Part shown: positions 7,132 through 15,235 of the stretch, piece after piece
How the letters are laid out: each line of letters opens with the position of its first letter
How positions within the stretch are numbered: position 1 is the first letter of the stretch
Assembly (NCBI GenBank): GCA_944386195.1
Contig: CALXAD010000017.1
Span: 1 to 41,185 of the forward strand
Direction of reading: 5' to 3'
From: an uncultured Clostridia bacterium
GTDB taxonomy: Bacteria; Bacillota; Clostridia; TANB77; CAG-508
Length of the DNA: 41,185 bases
Notes under the pieces: generated by a model
What the model saw: only the letters and a program-made list of their open reading frames with translations
Told to the model about the DNA's origin: nothing
Databases searched by the model: none
Made by a program: the position numbers and the translations under genes

Positions 7132-7452
7132 TCATTTTTGTTTTTCTCTATATTCATTTCCCCATTTAACCATAGAATCTAGTATTGGTTTTAAACTAAG
7201 ACCTGTTTTTGTTAAAGAATATTCTACTCTTGGTGGGACTTCTGCATAAACTTTCCTTTTAACTAAGCCAGAAGCTTCCATTTGTCTTAAATTACTTGTT
7301 AAAACTTTCTGGCTAATACCAGTTACAGATTTTTTTAGTTCACCGAATCTTTTAGTTCCTGTAAGCAAATCTCTAACAATTAAAACTTTCCATTTATCTC
7401 CAATTAAACTCATTGTAATTTCAACAGGACAAGAGGGTAATTCTTTTTTCAT
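7132..7452 (-). CDS. HxlR-family winged-helix regulator
   Basis: 106 residues, typical length. Hallmarks: the N-terminal cysteine in SCPVE (C8), IGDKWKVLIVRDLL, TGTKRFGELKKSVTGIS as the recognition region, LTSNLRQMEASGLVKRKVY, and the wing VPPRVEYSLTKTG. The family includes redox- and electrophile-sensing repressors that use this N-terminal cysteine and bind palindromes as dimers. On the minus strand the start has a ribosome site (TAGGAGATGAT) just upstream. It is divergent from the operon beginning at 7749, which contains an ADP-ribosylating sirtuin, so it is the natural candidate regulator of that operon and of itself. Confidence 0.9.
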   Translation of the reverse strand: MKKELPSCPVEITMSLIGDKWKVLIVRDLLTGTKRFGELKKSVTGISQKVLTSNLRQMEASGLVKRKVYAEVPPRVEYSLTKTGLSLKPILDSMVKWGNEYREKQK

Positions 7453-7614
7453 AGTATCATCTCCTAAATATAAGTAAATTATATCAAAGATAGAAAATAA
7501 AGTAAATAGTAGAACATATATAAATAGATAATAGTATCATATTGGATATTTGTATATAAAAAGATGTATGTTAGAAAAAATTTTATTTTCTAAAGTCAAG
7601 TAAAATAGATAAAA

Positions 7615-7638
7615 GTTACCTTAAAGAAACTATGTAAC
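7615..7638. promoter_or_regulatory. Candidate HxlR operator
   Basis: GTTAC (7615-7619) and GTAAC (7634-7638) form an inverted repeat 14 bases apart in the divergent intergenic region between the HxlR gene and the sirtuin operon. Position and symmetry suit a dimeric regulator, but the half-sites are short. Otherwise the 296-base gap (7453-7748) holds only AT-rich promoter-like sequence. Confidence 0.35.
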
Positions 7639-7748
7639 AAAAAAGTGCCTACTTTACAATAGTAAAAAATGGAATTAAAATAATTACAGAAATTGAAAAA
7701 CGTAGCTACAAATTTTCAAAATAATTAATTATAAAGGAGAAGATTAAG

Positions 7749-8544
7749 ATGGATAGTAAAAAAATTAATTTGAAAAAAGGATTTGTAGATATATATGATT
7801 TTGGAGAGATTAAATTACACGCATATCAAACAAATGATTTAATGTATGATGAAAGTTATATTTTAGGAAAATAAGGATAATGTATTATTAGTTGAATTTC
7901 CAGCATTTTATGATAACTTAAATGAATTTGAAGAATATGTAAAAGGATTAAATAAAAATATTGTGGGAAAAGTATTTTCAGACCATCCAAATGGAGGAAC
8001 AATATTTAAAGATGTAAAAGGATATGCTTCAGAAGGTACAATAAAATCAATGAAAGAAGGAACAATTAATAATTTAGTAACAGGTTTTGAAACATCTTTT
8101 GGAGGAGCTTTTGCTAAAGAATATCATAAAATAACAGATATTTTAAAAGATAATAAAGTAAATATAGGTGGATTTGAATTAAATATTACTTATCATGAAG
8201 AAAATATAAAAATAGAATTTCCACAAATAAACTGTGTATATACACATATGTTAGGGCATGACTGTCATTCAATAGTAGCAGGAGAAGACCACGTAAATGT
8301 AATTATAGAACAATTAAAAAGATATATAGAAAAAGGTTATACTTTAATACTTTCTAGTCATTATACACCAGAAAACTTAGACGATGTTAAAACTAAAATA
8401 GATTATCTTGAAAACATAAAGAAAATAGCAAAGGAAAGTGAAGATATAAATGAATTTAAAGAAGAAGTAAAAAAAGAATATCCAAATTATAGTGGATTAA
8501 ATTATTTAGATATGACAGCTAGTTATTTCTTTCCAGAAAATTAA
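7749..8544 (+). pseudogene. Metallo-beta-lactamase-like protein, frameshifted
   Basis: ATG at 7749 after AAAGGAGA. It reads MDSKKINLKKGFVDIYDFGE and IKLHAYQTNDLMYDESYILG, then stops at 7872-7874. The next frame continues DNVLLVEFPAFYDNL, VFSDHPNGG, YTHMLGHDCHSIVAGEDH and LILSSHYTPENL to 8544. An extra A in GGAAAATAAGG (about 7868-7871) explains the break. The spacing of histidines and aspartates (DHPNGG, HMLGHDCHS, SSHYTPE) resembles a degenerate MBL fold, but the canonical HxHxDH is absent, so a catalytic role is uncertain. It lies 17 bases before the macrodomain gene, forming an apparent operon with it and the sirtuin. Reassembled length is about 265 residues. Confidence 0.55.
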
Positions 8545-8561
8545 TTAAAGGAGTTTTTGAT

Positions 8562-9349
8562 ATGGAAAAATTAGATTTTTTAATTGATTATTTATTAAAA
8601 GAAAATAAAGAAATAAAAATAGAAAAATTACCAGAAAATGAAGATGAAAAAAAGAAATTATATCGTTCTTTATGTAATATTAGAGAAGCAAAACCAATAG
8701 ATGAAAAATACATAAAAATAGAAAATGAATTTTTACAAGAAGAATTAAAAAAGAAAAATGTTACAAAAGTAGATGATATAGAAACTATTAAAGAATCTAA
8801 TTTACAAAATAAAGATAAGATATGTTTATGGCAAGGAGATATTACAAAATTGGAAATAGATTCTATTGTTAATGCAGCAAATTCACGAGGCTTAGGATGT
8901 TTTATTCCTTGTCATAAGTGTATTGATAATCAAATAAATACTTTTGCAGGGGTCGGTTTAAGGCTTGAATGTAATGAAATAATGAAGAAAAAAGATTATA
9001 ATTTAAAAACTGGTAAGCAATTATTACAAAAGGATATAATTTACCTTCTAAATATGTAATTCATACAGTAGGACCAATTATCTATAATCAAGTTACAAAG
9101 GAAAAGGAAAATTTATTAGCTTTATGTTATATAAATTCTTTAAAATTAGCAATAGAAAATAATATAAAAACTATTGTATTTCCTTGTATATCAACAGGAG
9201 AATTTTGTTTCCCAAAAGACCTTGCAAGTAAAATTGCAATTAAAACAGTAGATGATTTTTTAAATGAATATAAGAATTCTTTTGATAAAATTGTATTTAA
9301 TGTATATAGCAAGGAGGATTACGAAATATATGAACGAAACATTAAATAA
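8562..9349 (+). pseudogene. Zinc-type macrodomain ADP-ribosyl hydrolase, frameshifted
   Basis: ATG at 8562 after AAAGGAG. An N-terminal helical segment of about 85 residues leads to the macrodomain: LWQGDITKLEIDSIVNAANS, GLGCFIPCHKCIDNQINTF (the Cys/His/Cys zinc site specific to the bacterial SirTM-linked macrodomains), and AGVGLRLECNEIM. Near 9013 one base is missing (TGGTAAGCAATT should read TGK-A-IITKGYNLP). The frame then continues with SKYVIHTVGPIIYN and VFPCISTGEFCFP to a stop at 9347-9349. Such proteins remove ADP-ribose from the lipoyl-carrier protein modified by the neighbouring sirtuin. The 3' end overlaps the sirtuin start by 20 bases, so the pair is translationally linked. If the lesion is real, the eraser of the writer-eraser pair is lost. 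Confidence 0.8.
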
Positions 9350-10166
9350 AATAAAAAAATTAATAGATGAATCAGATTATATTTTAATTGGTGCAGGAGC
9401 AGGTTTATCTACTTCTGCAGGGATTGAATATGATGGAAAAAGATTTTATGATAATTTTGAAGATTTTATAGAAAAATATCATTTTACAGATATGTATACT
9501 TCAGGATTTTATGATTTTGAAACAGAAGAAGAAAAATGGGCTTATTGGGCAAGGCATATGTATGTAAATGATATTGGTATGGAAGCTACAAAACTTTATA
9601 AAGATATATTAGAGTTAGTTAAAAATAAAGAGTATTTTGTAATTACTACTAATGTAGATGAACAATTTTATAAAGCAGGTTTTGACAAGGAAAAAGTATT
9701 TGCGACTCAAGGAAGTTATAGATACATTCAATGTAAAAATGCTTGTCACAATAAATTATATGATGCAACTGATATGGTTAAAGAAATGTTAAAGAAAACA
9801 AAAGATTGTAAAATTCCAACAGAACTTGTACCAAAATGTCCTGTCTGTGGAGAAAAAATGGAAGTTAATTTAAGAGTAGATGCTAATTTTGTCCAAGATG
9901 ATAATTGGTATAAGCAAGATAAGAAGTATGGGGAATTTTTAGATAAAGCAAAAGATAGGAAAACTTTATTATTAGAATTTGGAATAGGATTTAATACACC
10001 AGGAATTATAAGATTTCCATTTGAACAAATGACATATAAAAATAAAAATTGGTATTTAGTAAGATTTAATAAAGATAACTGTGATACTTTTTTAAATATA
10101 GAAAATAGAACAATAAAAGTATATAATGATATAAAAGATGTTATTTGTGAGATATTAAAAGAATAA
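9330..10166 (+). CDS. Class M sirtuin (SirTM), protein ADP-ribosyltransferase
   Basis: 278 residues from ATG 9330 (AAGGAGG at 9311-9317). NAD site: ILIGAGAGLSTSAG (residues 18-31), then RFYDNFEDF, DMYTSGFYDF, EEKWAYWARHMY. Instead of the deacetylase TQNID...HG pair it has TTNVDEQF (N108) and ATQGSY (Q127). Asn and Gln here are the SirTM signature and favour ADP-ribosylation over deacylation. A zinc ribbon is present at C135/C139 and C170/C173 (CPVC). Later LEFGIGFNTPGIIRFPFEQM is also typical. In known systems SirTM modifies a lipoylated GcvH-like protein and is linked to oxidative stress. No GcvH-L or lipoate ligase gene is in this window. Gene appears intact. The upstream in-frame start at 9264 lies inside the macrodomain gene and lacks a ribosome site. 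Confidence 0.92.
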   Translation: MNETLNKIKKLIDESDYILIGAGAGLSTSAGIEYDGKRFYDNFEDFIEKYHFTDMYTSGFYDFETEEEKWAYWARHMYVNDIGMEATKLYKDILELVKNKEYFVITTNVDEQFYKAGFDKEKVFATQGSYRYIQCKNACHNKLYDATDMVKEMLKKTKDCKIPTELVPKCPVCGEKMEVNLRVDANFVQDDNWYKQDKKYGEFLDKAKDRKTLLLEFGIGFNTPGIIRFPFEQMTYKNKNWYLVRFNKDNCDTFLNIENRTIKVYNDIKDVICEILKE

Positions 10167-10182
10167 ATATAGAAAACATATT

Positions 10183-10206
10183 AAAGCAGATTAAGTCTGC
10201 TTTTTT
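10183..10206 (+). terminator. Terminator after the sirtuin operon
   Basis: AAAGCAGA-ttaag-TCTGCTTT stem (10183-10190 with 10196-10203) running into TTTTTT. Confidence 0.85.
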
Positions 10207-10324
10207 CTTGTTTTTACACATTTTAATTAAAAATGTGGCATAAGCAATATTTAAAATTAAATGATGTTGTGGGAATGAAAAAAATATATTATAAGTTAAT
10301 TGAAAAAAGAATAGGAGGTTTGAA

Positions 10325-11335
10325 ATGGGCGTATTTGATAGAATGAAAAATGGTGAAGAAATTGATATGGTAAATGACAAAGAATATATGGGAGAAGCAT
10401 TTAAAGAAATGCAAAGGTCAAGAAAATTATGTTTCAAAGCAAATAATTTAGAACCATATTCTGATGAAATAAGAAAAGTATTAGATGAGTTATTTGAAGG
10501 AAGGTTACCTAAAACTTCATATATAACACCACCATTTGATATTGATAGAGCAAAATGTATAACTATTGGAGAGCATGTTTTTATTAATCATTCATTAGAT
10601 TGTATGAGTTCTGGAGGAATTACAATAGAAGATAATGTAATGATGGGACCAGAAGTTGCATTAATGACAGCAAATCATAATTTGAAAAATTTAAATATAC
10701 TAAAATGTAAACCTATATTAATAAAAAAAGGAGCTTGGATAGGAGCAAGAGCAATAATACTTCCAGGAGTTACAGTAGGAGAAGGTGCAGTTGTAGCAGG
10801 TGGGGCAGTTGTAACAAAAGATGTAGAGCCACATACAATAGTTGGAGGAAATCCAGCAAAAGTAATTAAAAAAATAAGGGAGGAATTTATTATGAGTAAT
10901 GAAGAAATAGAAGATAGAATAAAATTAAGAGAATTAGTAGATGTATTTGCAAACTTAGCAGATGAAAAGAAAGCAAAAGAACAAGGAGATTTATTCTTAG
11001 AAGATGGAATGTTAGAATTCCAAATGGGTCTTGATGGAGAATTACAAAATATAAAAGGAAGAGAAGAATTAAGCAAGGCATTTGCAGCAACAATAGACCC
11101 TTGTAAATCTGTATACCATATTAATGGTCAACAAACAGTAGAAATAAATGGTGATACTGCAAAAGGTATATCTTATTGCCAAGCAACACTTGTAAATGAA
11201 GAAAACGGAAAAGATGTTGTAACAGTAAATAGCGTAAGATATAAAGATGAATATGCTAAAGTAAATGGAAAATGGTATATAAAAAAGAGAAGAACAACAT
11301 TTATAATAACAGAAAAACGTGAATTAAATAAATAA
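10325..11335 (+). CDS. Hexapeptide acetyltransferase fused to a SnoaL-like domain (fusion may be a one-base artefact)
   Basis: Residues 1-188 form a maltose/galactoside O-acetyltransferase of the left-handed beta-helix type: EYMGEAFKEMQRSRKLCF, then YITPPFDIDRAKCITIGEHV, hexapeptide turns, the catalytic loop HNLKN in place of a longer NH motif, and AVVAGGAVVTKDVEPHTIVG. Residues 190-336 are a SnoaL/NTF2-like domain (IKLRELVDVFANLADEKKA, GREELSKAF). The join is suspicious. The codons read KVIKKIREEF-M, and inside them lie GGGAGG (10878-10883) and an ATG at 10892, a complete start for a separate gene. With one A fewer in the A7 run at about 10868-10874, the acetyltransferase would end KVIKK-stop right there. 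Two adjacent genes are thus as likely as a true fusion. Ribosome site AGGAGG precedes 10325. Confidence 0.8.
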   Translation: MGVFDRMKNGEEIDMVNDKEYMGEAFKEMQRSRKLCFKANNLEPYSDEIRKVLDELFEGRLPKTSYITPPFDIDRAKCITIGEHVFINHSLDCMSSGGITIEDNVMMGPEVALMTANHNLKNLNILKCKPILIKKGAWIGARAIILPGVTVGEGAVVAGGAVVTKDVEPHTIVGGNPAKVIKKIREEFIMSNEEIEDRIKLRELVDVFANLADEKKAKEQGDLFLEDGMLEFQMGLDGELQNIKGREELSKAFAATIDPCKSVYHINGQQTVEINGDTAKGISYCQATLVNEENGKDVVTVNSVRYKDEYAKVNGKWYIKKRRTTFIITEKRELNK

Positions 11336-11340
11336 AAAAG

Positions 11341-11368
11341 AACAAGCCAGAATTACCTGGCTTGTTTT
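11341..11368 (+). terminator. Strong intrinsic terminator
   Basis: AACAAGCCAG-aattac-CTGGCTTGTT, a perfect 10-bp stem followed by T-run. It ends the acetyltransferase/SnoaL transcript and, with its A-run, could also stop the opposing gene at 11388. Confidence 0.9.
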
Positions 11369-11387
11369 AAGATTATGCTATATTAAG

Positions 11388-11609
11388 TTAAATCCAACAG
11401 GCTTTATATGTCCGAATGAGATGCTTTGCTTTATTTTCAGCACGCCACTCAGAAAGTCTACGACTAATTAGAGCATCATAGGACCAATAGTCTATCGGCT
11501 TCCATTTCTTACCGTTTTTGGATAACCTATATAATATAACATCAGTTGTAATCCAAGCATCCCAAATGTTAAAGCCTTTTTCGATTTTAACAGCATAACG
11601 ATGCTTCAT
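11388..11609 (-). CDS. Hypothetical protein, 73 residues
   Basis: Start ATG at 11609 with AAAGGA on the minus strand nine bases upstream. Sequence MKHRYAVKIEKGFNIWDAWI, then ILYRLSKNGKKWKPIDYWSYD and a basic C-terminus (RRLSEWRAENKAKHLIRTY). It is rich in Trp, Tyr, Lys and Arg, with no membrane segment, and its codon and residue use are less AT-driven than its neighbours, hinting at acquisition with a mobile element. I recognise no family. Just upstream, GGAAGGTG could begin a 16-codon leader frame (GTG ACT AAA TGC...). The group II intron lies between this gene and a good promoter at 13589-13617. Confidence 0.5.
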   Translation of the reverse strand: MKHRYAVKIEKGFNIWDAWITTDVILYRLSKNGKKWKPIDYWSYDALISRRLSEWRAENKAKHLIRTYKACWI

Positions 11610-11740
11610 TTTTGGTCCTTTCTCTTTAAAATGTTTCCTTAAACATAATCTTAATTACATATTGGCATTTAGTCACCTTCCTAAATATAAGGTTTACATT
11701 AAGTAAGTAAGCCCAGGGAACTTCCCCCTGAGCTTCTCTC

Positions 11741-11775
11741 AGAACCGTGCGTGAAAGTCTCCCTTCACACGGCTC
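11741..11775 (-). ncRNA. Group II intron domain V
   Basis: On the minus strand the 35 bases begin GAGCCGTGTG and end CACGCACGGTTCT. They form the two-tier hairpin of domain V, with the catalytic AGC triad in GAGCC. This is the most conserved part of group II introns and fixes element type and strand. Confidence 0.9.
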
Positions 11776-11779
11776 CCAA

Positions 11780-13039
11780 TTATCGTGCCACACTTGTAAT
11801 TCCAATTCTCCAGTGTACAAACATTTCTTTATTTGTTTTTGCTACTCTATACAACCATTTTATCGCTTTTCCTATTGTTCTCATTTTGTATTTCTTTCTA
11901 ACCCATTTTACTATGCATCTATTAATATATTTTAATACTTTATATATTTCTGATTTATAGAAATGTGCATAATAATTTATCCATCCTTGTATTTTGGGAT
12001 TTATAATTTTAGCTATTTCTTGTAAGCTCATATTTACTTTTCCTTGTAATCTCCATTTCCTTGCTTCTCTTCTTATTTCTTTTTGTGCTTCATTACTTAT
12101 TGCTGGTAAGAATCCCAAAAATATTCTTCCTGTTTTTGTTCTTACAGGTCTTCTTCTAAATGTATATCCAAGAAATTTAAAATTTGTATTTTCATAATCA
12201 CCTTTTCTGTCATCATCTTTGCAATATACAATTTTTGTTTTTGATAGATTTAACTCTAACCCAAATATTTTAAATCTTCTTTCCAATATTCTTATTATAT
12301 ATTTTGCTTGTTTAATAGAAACACAATTTAAAGCTCCATCATCTGCATAGCGTACCCACTGTATATTGGGATACTCTCTTTTCATAAAGTCATCAAATAC
12401 ATAATGCATATATAAATTTGCTAGTACAGGACTTATAACTCCACCTTGTGGAGTACCTGCTACTCTTTCTACTATTGTTCCATCTTGCATTTTGAATGGT
12501 GTTTTTAGCCATCTCTCAACATAGAGTACTATCCATTGCTCACTTGTATGTCTTTTGACCATCTCTATTAGGTAATCATGTCTTATATTATCAAATAACC
12601 CTTTAATGTCAAAATCAATTACCCAATCCTTTTTCCAGCATCTTTCTCTTAGTGTTCCAACTGCATCTAATGCTGATTTATTTGATCTATATCCATACGA
12701 GTCTTCATGAAATATTTTCTCTACTTTTGGCTCAAAATATATCTTTGCCGCCATTTGTGCTACTCTATCTTCTACTGTTGGTATTCCTAATATTCTTGTT
12801 CCACCATTCTTCTTTGGTATTGCCACTGCCTTTACTGGTTTTGGAAAATATGTTCCAGATGACATTCTATTCCAGATTTTATACAAATTATTTTTCAAAT
12901 TTCTTTCAAAATCTGCTATACTTTGTTCATCTATTCCATATGTTCCTTTATTAGCTTTTACTCTTTCAAATGCTATTTTCACTATCTGTTTTGGAATTTT
13001 GTATGGTTTTGTTTCTTCCATAAGTTCCTCCTTTTTCAA
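11780..13039 (-). CDS. ltrA: Group II intron reverse transcriptase/maturase
   Basis: 419 residues. Reverse-transcriptase blocks: GTYGIDEQSIADFE, VKAVAIPKKNGGTRILGIPT, SYGYRSNKSALDAV, DWVIDFDIKGLFDNI, VAGTPQGGVISPVLANLYM, and the active-site WVRYADDGAL. Domain X (maturase) follows: KIIPKI-like INPKIQGWINYYAHFY and KWVRKKYKM. There is no C-terminal DNA-binding/HNH endonuclease, so insertion would rely on nicks or replication forks. Sequence style suggests bacterial class D or E. The protein helps the intron fold, splice and reverse-splice into DNA. The minus-strand start ATG at 13039 has GGAGG directly upstream (AAGGAGGAACTT). No frameshift is seen, so it may be active. Confidence 0.95.
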   Translation of the reverse strand: MKKEELMEETKPYKIPKQIVKIAFERVKANKGTYGIDEQSIADFERNLKNNLYKIWNRMSSGTYFPKPVKAVAIPKKNGGTRILGIPTVEDRVAQMAAKIYFEPKVEKIFHEDSYGYRSNKSALDAVGTLRERCWKKDWVIDFDIKGLFDNIRHDYLIEMVKRHTSEQWIVLYVERWLKTPFKMQDGTIVERVAGTPQGGVISPVLANLYMHYVFDDFMKREYPNIQWVRYADDGALNCVSIKQAKYIIRILERRFKIFGLELNLSKTKIVYCKDDDRKGDYENTNFKFLGYTFRRRPVRTKTGRIFLGFLPAISNEAQKEIRREARKWRLQGKVNMSLQEIAKIINPKIQGWINYYAHFYKSEIYKVLKYINRCIVKWVRKKYKMRTIGKAIKWLYRVAKTNKEMFVHWRIGITSVAR

Positions 13040-13588
13040 GTTGACCTACTTCTTAAACTGATAATTCTAAGTCCTTTGCTCCATTCCCATTACAAGAACT
13101 TCATCACTACTACGACTTAGTCTGCCCCTATGACTACATTGGTACTCTTGGTCTTATGATTTTATCCACTTGACTTTCTCCCTTAACATTAGTCCGTAGG
13201 TTCTTATGTTCCATATAGACGCCCATGCTAAGTTCATGCCACCTTTGTGCCGTCCACCGTCTATCCAGTAAACAGGTATCCGATAGACTTTGTCCTGAAA
13301 TATTATGAGGTTTCAGTTTTGATGGAACTTTTAATATAACGACACTTTTGTAAGTGGTTCATATGGTCATTCATCTCCTTAGCACACACCTTCCAATTTT
13401 ATCATTGGTTTTTCCCTAACGCTCAATACCATACCTTTTGAATACAGCACCTTAGGGTGGTTTGTAACCCCCACCTGTATAGCGATTACGATAGGTCTAC
13501 TATCATCATCTATATAGTTACGAAAATGAAAATAAGAAATTCATAATTGAATTTCTCATTTTCATTTTCTCATAACACACCATAATAT

Positions 13589-13617
13589 ATTATACAAGGA
13601 TATAGCTGAAAATGCAA
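13589..13617 (-). promoter_or_regulatory. Promoter abutting the intron 5' end
   Basis: On the minus strand TTGCAT (13612-13617), a 17-base spacer, and TATAAT (13589-13594). The predicted start, about 13582, is two bases from the putative intron GTGTG. It would transcribe the intron and, after splicing, the 73-residue gene. Confidence 0.6.
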
Positions 13618-13621
13618 ATTA

Positions 13622-14191
13622 TTAATTTTCCTTCATATATTTATCTAAACCAGTTTTTATAAGAGTAGTTGCTATATCAATAATTTCTTCAACTGGAATT
13701 TTTTTACCATCTTTAATCCATTGTCTATAAATACCTAAAGTTGCAGAATTAACAAAAGATAAGATTATATTTTGTTTTTCTAAATCGAATTTTCTAATAC
13801 TTTGCAAGTTATCTTGTGATTTTATAGAGAGTTTATTACTTGTTTGTTGTTGAATATAATTGTAATTAGAATTACAATTAATTTTTTCATAAAAAAGGCC
13901 TTTTTCTTCCGAAAAAAGGAAGAAAGTCTTTATAATTTTATCTACTTCTTTAATATGGTCAAAATCTTTTATTCTATCAAAATATTCTTCCGCAATTTCT
14001 TCTTGAATTTCTTCTAATAAATCATCAATTGAAGAATAGTGTAAATAAAAAGTTTTTCTATTAATTAAAGCTCTTTCACATAATTCTTTAATTGTAATTT
14101 TTTCATAAGGCATTTCTATAATCATATTTTTAAAAGTATTTTTTATAGATTCTTCTGTTTTTAAAACTCTTAAATCAATTTTATCGTTCAT
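13622..14191 (-). CDS. TetR/AcrR-family transcriptional regulator
   Basis: 189 residues. N-terminal helix-turn-helix: TEESIKNTFKNMIIEMPYEK, ITIKELCERALINRKTFYLHY (recognition helix ending in the family's FYxHF/HY motif), then DLLEEI. The C-terminal half is an all-helical ligand and dimer domain of the TetR_C type common in Firmicutes. It is divergent from the aldo/keto reductase operon at 14381, with an 8-bp palindrome between them, so it probably represses that operon and itself and releases DNA on binding a small hydrophobic or carbonyl compound. Ligand cannot be predicted. Confidence 0.9.
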   Translation of the reverse strand: MNDKIDLRVLKTEESIKNTFKNMIIEMPYEKITIKELCERALINRKTFYLHYSSIDDLLEEIQEEIAEEYFDRIKDFDHIKEVDKIIKTFFLFSEEKGLFYEKINCNSNYNYIQQQTSNKLSIKSQDNLQSIRKFDLEKQNIILSFVNSATLGIYRQWIKDGKKIPVEEIIDIATTLIKTGLDKYMKEN

Positions 14192-14254
14192 ACAATCACT
14201 CTTTCAAAAAAATATTAAATGAATTATATTACAAGGAAGGATAATAATCAACGT

Positions 14255-14277
14255 ATGTAGATAAAATAAATCTACAT
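14255..14277. promoter_or_regulatory. Palindrome, candidate TetR-family operator
   Basis: ATGTAGAT-aaaataa-ATCTACAT: perfect 8-bp arms, 7-base spacer, in the divergent gap between the TetR gene and the aldo/keto reductase. Its size fits a TetR dimer site. There is no T-run after it that would suggest a terminator. Confidence 0.6.
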
Positions 14278-14380
14278 TTTTAAAAAATATGTGTAATAAG
14301 AAACTACTAGAAGAAAAATGATGTTGTTAAAAAAATAAATTTAAATATAATAATGTCAAATAAAAACGGAGGTAATAAAT

Positions 14381-15226
14381 ATGGAAAAATTAAAATTAAA
14401 TAATGAGGTTGAGATTCCAAATGTAGGAATTGGGACATTTATGATAGACTCAGATAATGCGGAAAAATCAGTTGAATTTGCTTTAAGGTATGGCTATAGA
14501 TTAATTGATACAGCAAATGCATACATGAATGAAAAAGCAGTAGGAAGAGCAATAAAAAAATCAGGAGTTCCAAGAGAAGAGATATTTGTTAGTACAAAAT
14601 TATGGCCAACAGTATATGAAGATGAAAGAGCAATTGATAAAACACTAGAAAGATTAGATTTAGATTATATTGATTTATTATTTTTACATCAACCAGCAGG
14701 AAATTGGATGGCAGGATATAAACAATTAGAAAAAGCATATAAAGAAGGAAAAATAAAATCAATTGGAATATCAAATTTTGAAGGAAGATATATTAAAGAA
14801 TTATTAGAAAACTGTGAAATAAAGCCACAAGTAATTCAAGTAGAAGCACATCCATATTTTACACAAGACGAATTAAGGAGAATAACAGATAAAGAAAATA
14901 TTAAAATAATGGCTTGGTATCCATTAGGACACGGAGATAGTAAATTAATAAATGAAGATGTATTTACAAAACTTGCTAAAAAATATAATAAAACAAATGC
15001 ACAAATTATACTAAGATGGCACACACAAATGGGATTTATAGTTATTCCTGGAACCAAAAACCCTGAACATATTAAACAAAACTTTGATATTTTTGATTTT
15101 AAATTAACTGATGAAGAAATGGAACAAATTGCAAAAATAAATAAAAATGTTAGATATTATAATAGAACAGATAGTCAATTAGAACAATTTGCAAGTTGGG
15201 GACCAGATTTTGATAGTCAAAAATAG
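14381..15226 (+). CDS. Aldo/keto reductase (NADPH-dependent)
   Basis: 281 residues, normal length. (beta/alpha)8 barrel with the catalytic tetrad visible: Asp in LIDTANAY and Tyr in the same motif, Lys in STKLWP, His in LLFLHQP. Cofactor residues are in the late IPGTKNPEHIKQN loop. The opening LNNEVEIPNVGIGTFMI is classic for the 2,5-diketo-gluconate reductase-like branch. It reduces aldehydes or ketones to alcohols in the cytoplasm, and the TetR neighbour suggests detoxification of a reactive carbonyl. It has an excellent ribosome site (CGGAGGT at 14366-14372), and the next gene starts 9 bases after its stop. Confidence 0.95.
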   Translation: MEKLKLNNEVEIPNVGIGTFMIDSDNAEKSVEFALRYGYRLIDTANAYMNEKAVGRAIKKSGVPREEIFVSTKLWPTVYEDERAIDKTLERLDLDYIDLLFLHQPAGNWMAGYKQLEKAYKEGKIKSIGISNFEGRYIKELLENCEIKPQVIQVEAHPYFTQDELRRITDKENIKIMAWYPLGHGDSKLINEDVFTKLAKKYNKTNAQIILRWHTQMGFIVIPGTKNPEHIKQNFDIFDFKLTDEEMEQIAKINKNVRYYNRTDSQLEQFASWGPDFDSQK

Positions 15227-15235
15227 AGGTATAAA

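Larger units (their letters stand above)
11700..13580 (-). mobile_element. Group II intron with encoded reverse transcriptase
   Basis: About 1.88 kb on the minus strand. The 3' part shows a clear domain V (11741-11775) and a domain VI hairpin (GCTCAGGG...CCCTGGGC, about 11711-11734). A GTGTG at 13576-13580 fits the GUGYG 5' end. 13040-13580 is non-coding and carries the structured domain I-III RNA; the reverse transcriptase ORF fills domain IV. The 3' boundary is placed near 11700, with an uncertainty of perhaps 8 bases. The 5' boundary rests on the GTGTG match and the adjacent promoter. The splice product would join CTATATTATG-like 5' sequence to GTAAACC-like 3' sequence upstream of the 73-residue gene. 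Confidence 0.8.

Noticed and set aside
10890..11093. Antisense ORFs over the SnoaL domain and many other long minus-strand frames
   Set aside because: Leucine/serine-rich shadows of AT-rich coding strands, without ribosome sites or sensible starts.
11626..11820. 64-residue protein on the minus strand
   Set aside because: It is a translation of intron domains V and VI plus the 3' flank; the bases are explained by RNA structure.
11780..13039. Retron or diversity-generating reverse transcriptase
   Set aside because: Domain V, domain VI and a maturase domain X are present, which identify a group II intron. There is no variable repeat or msr/msd RNA.
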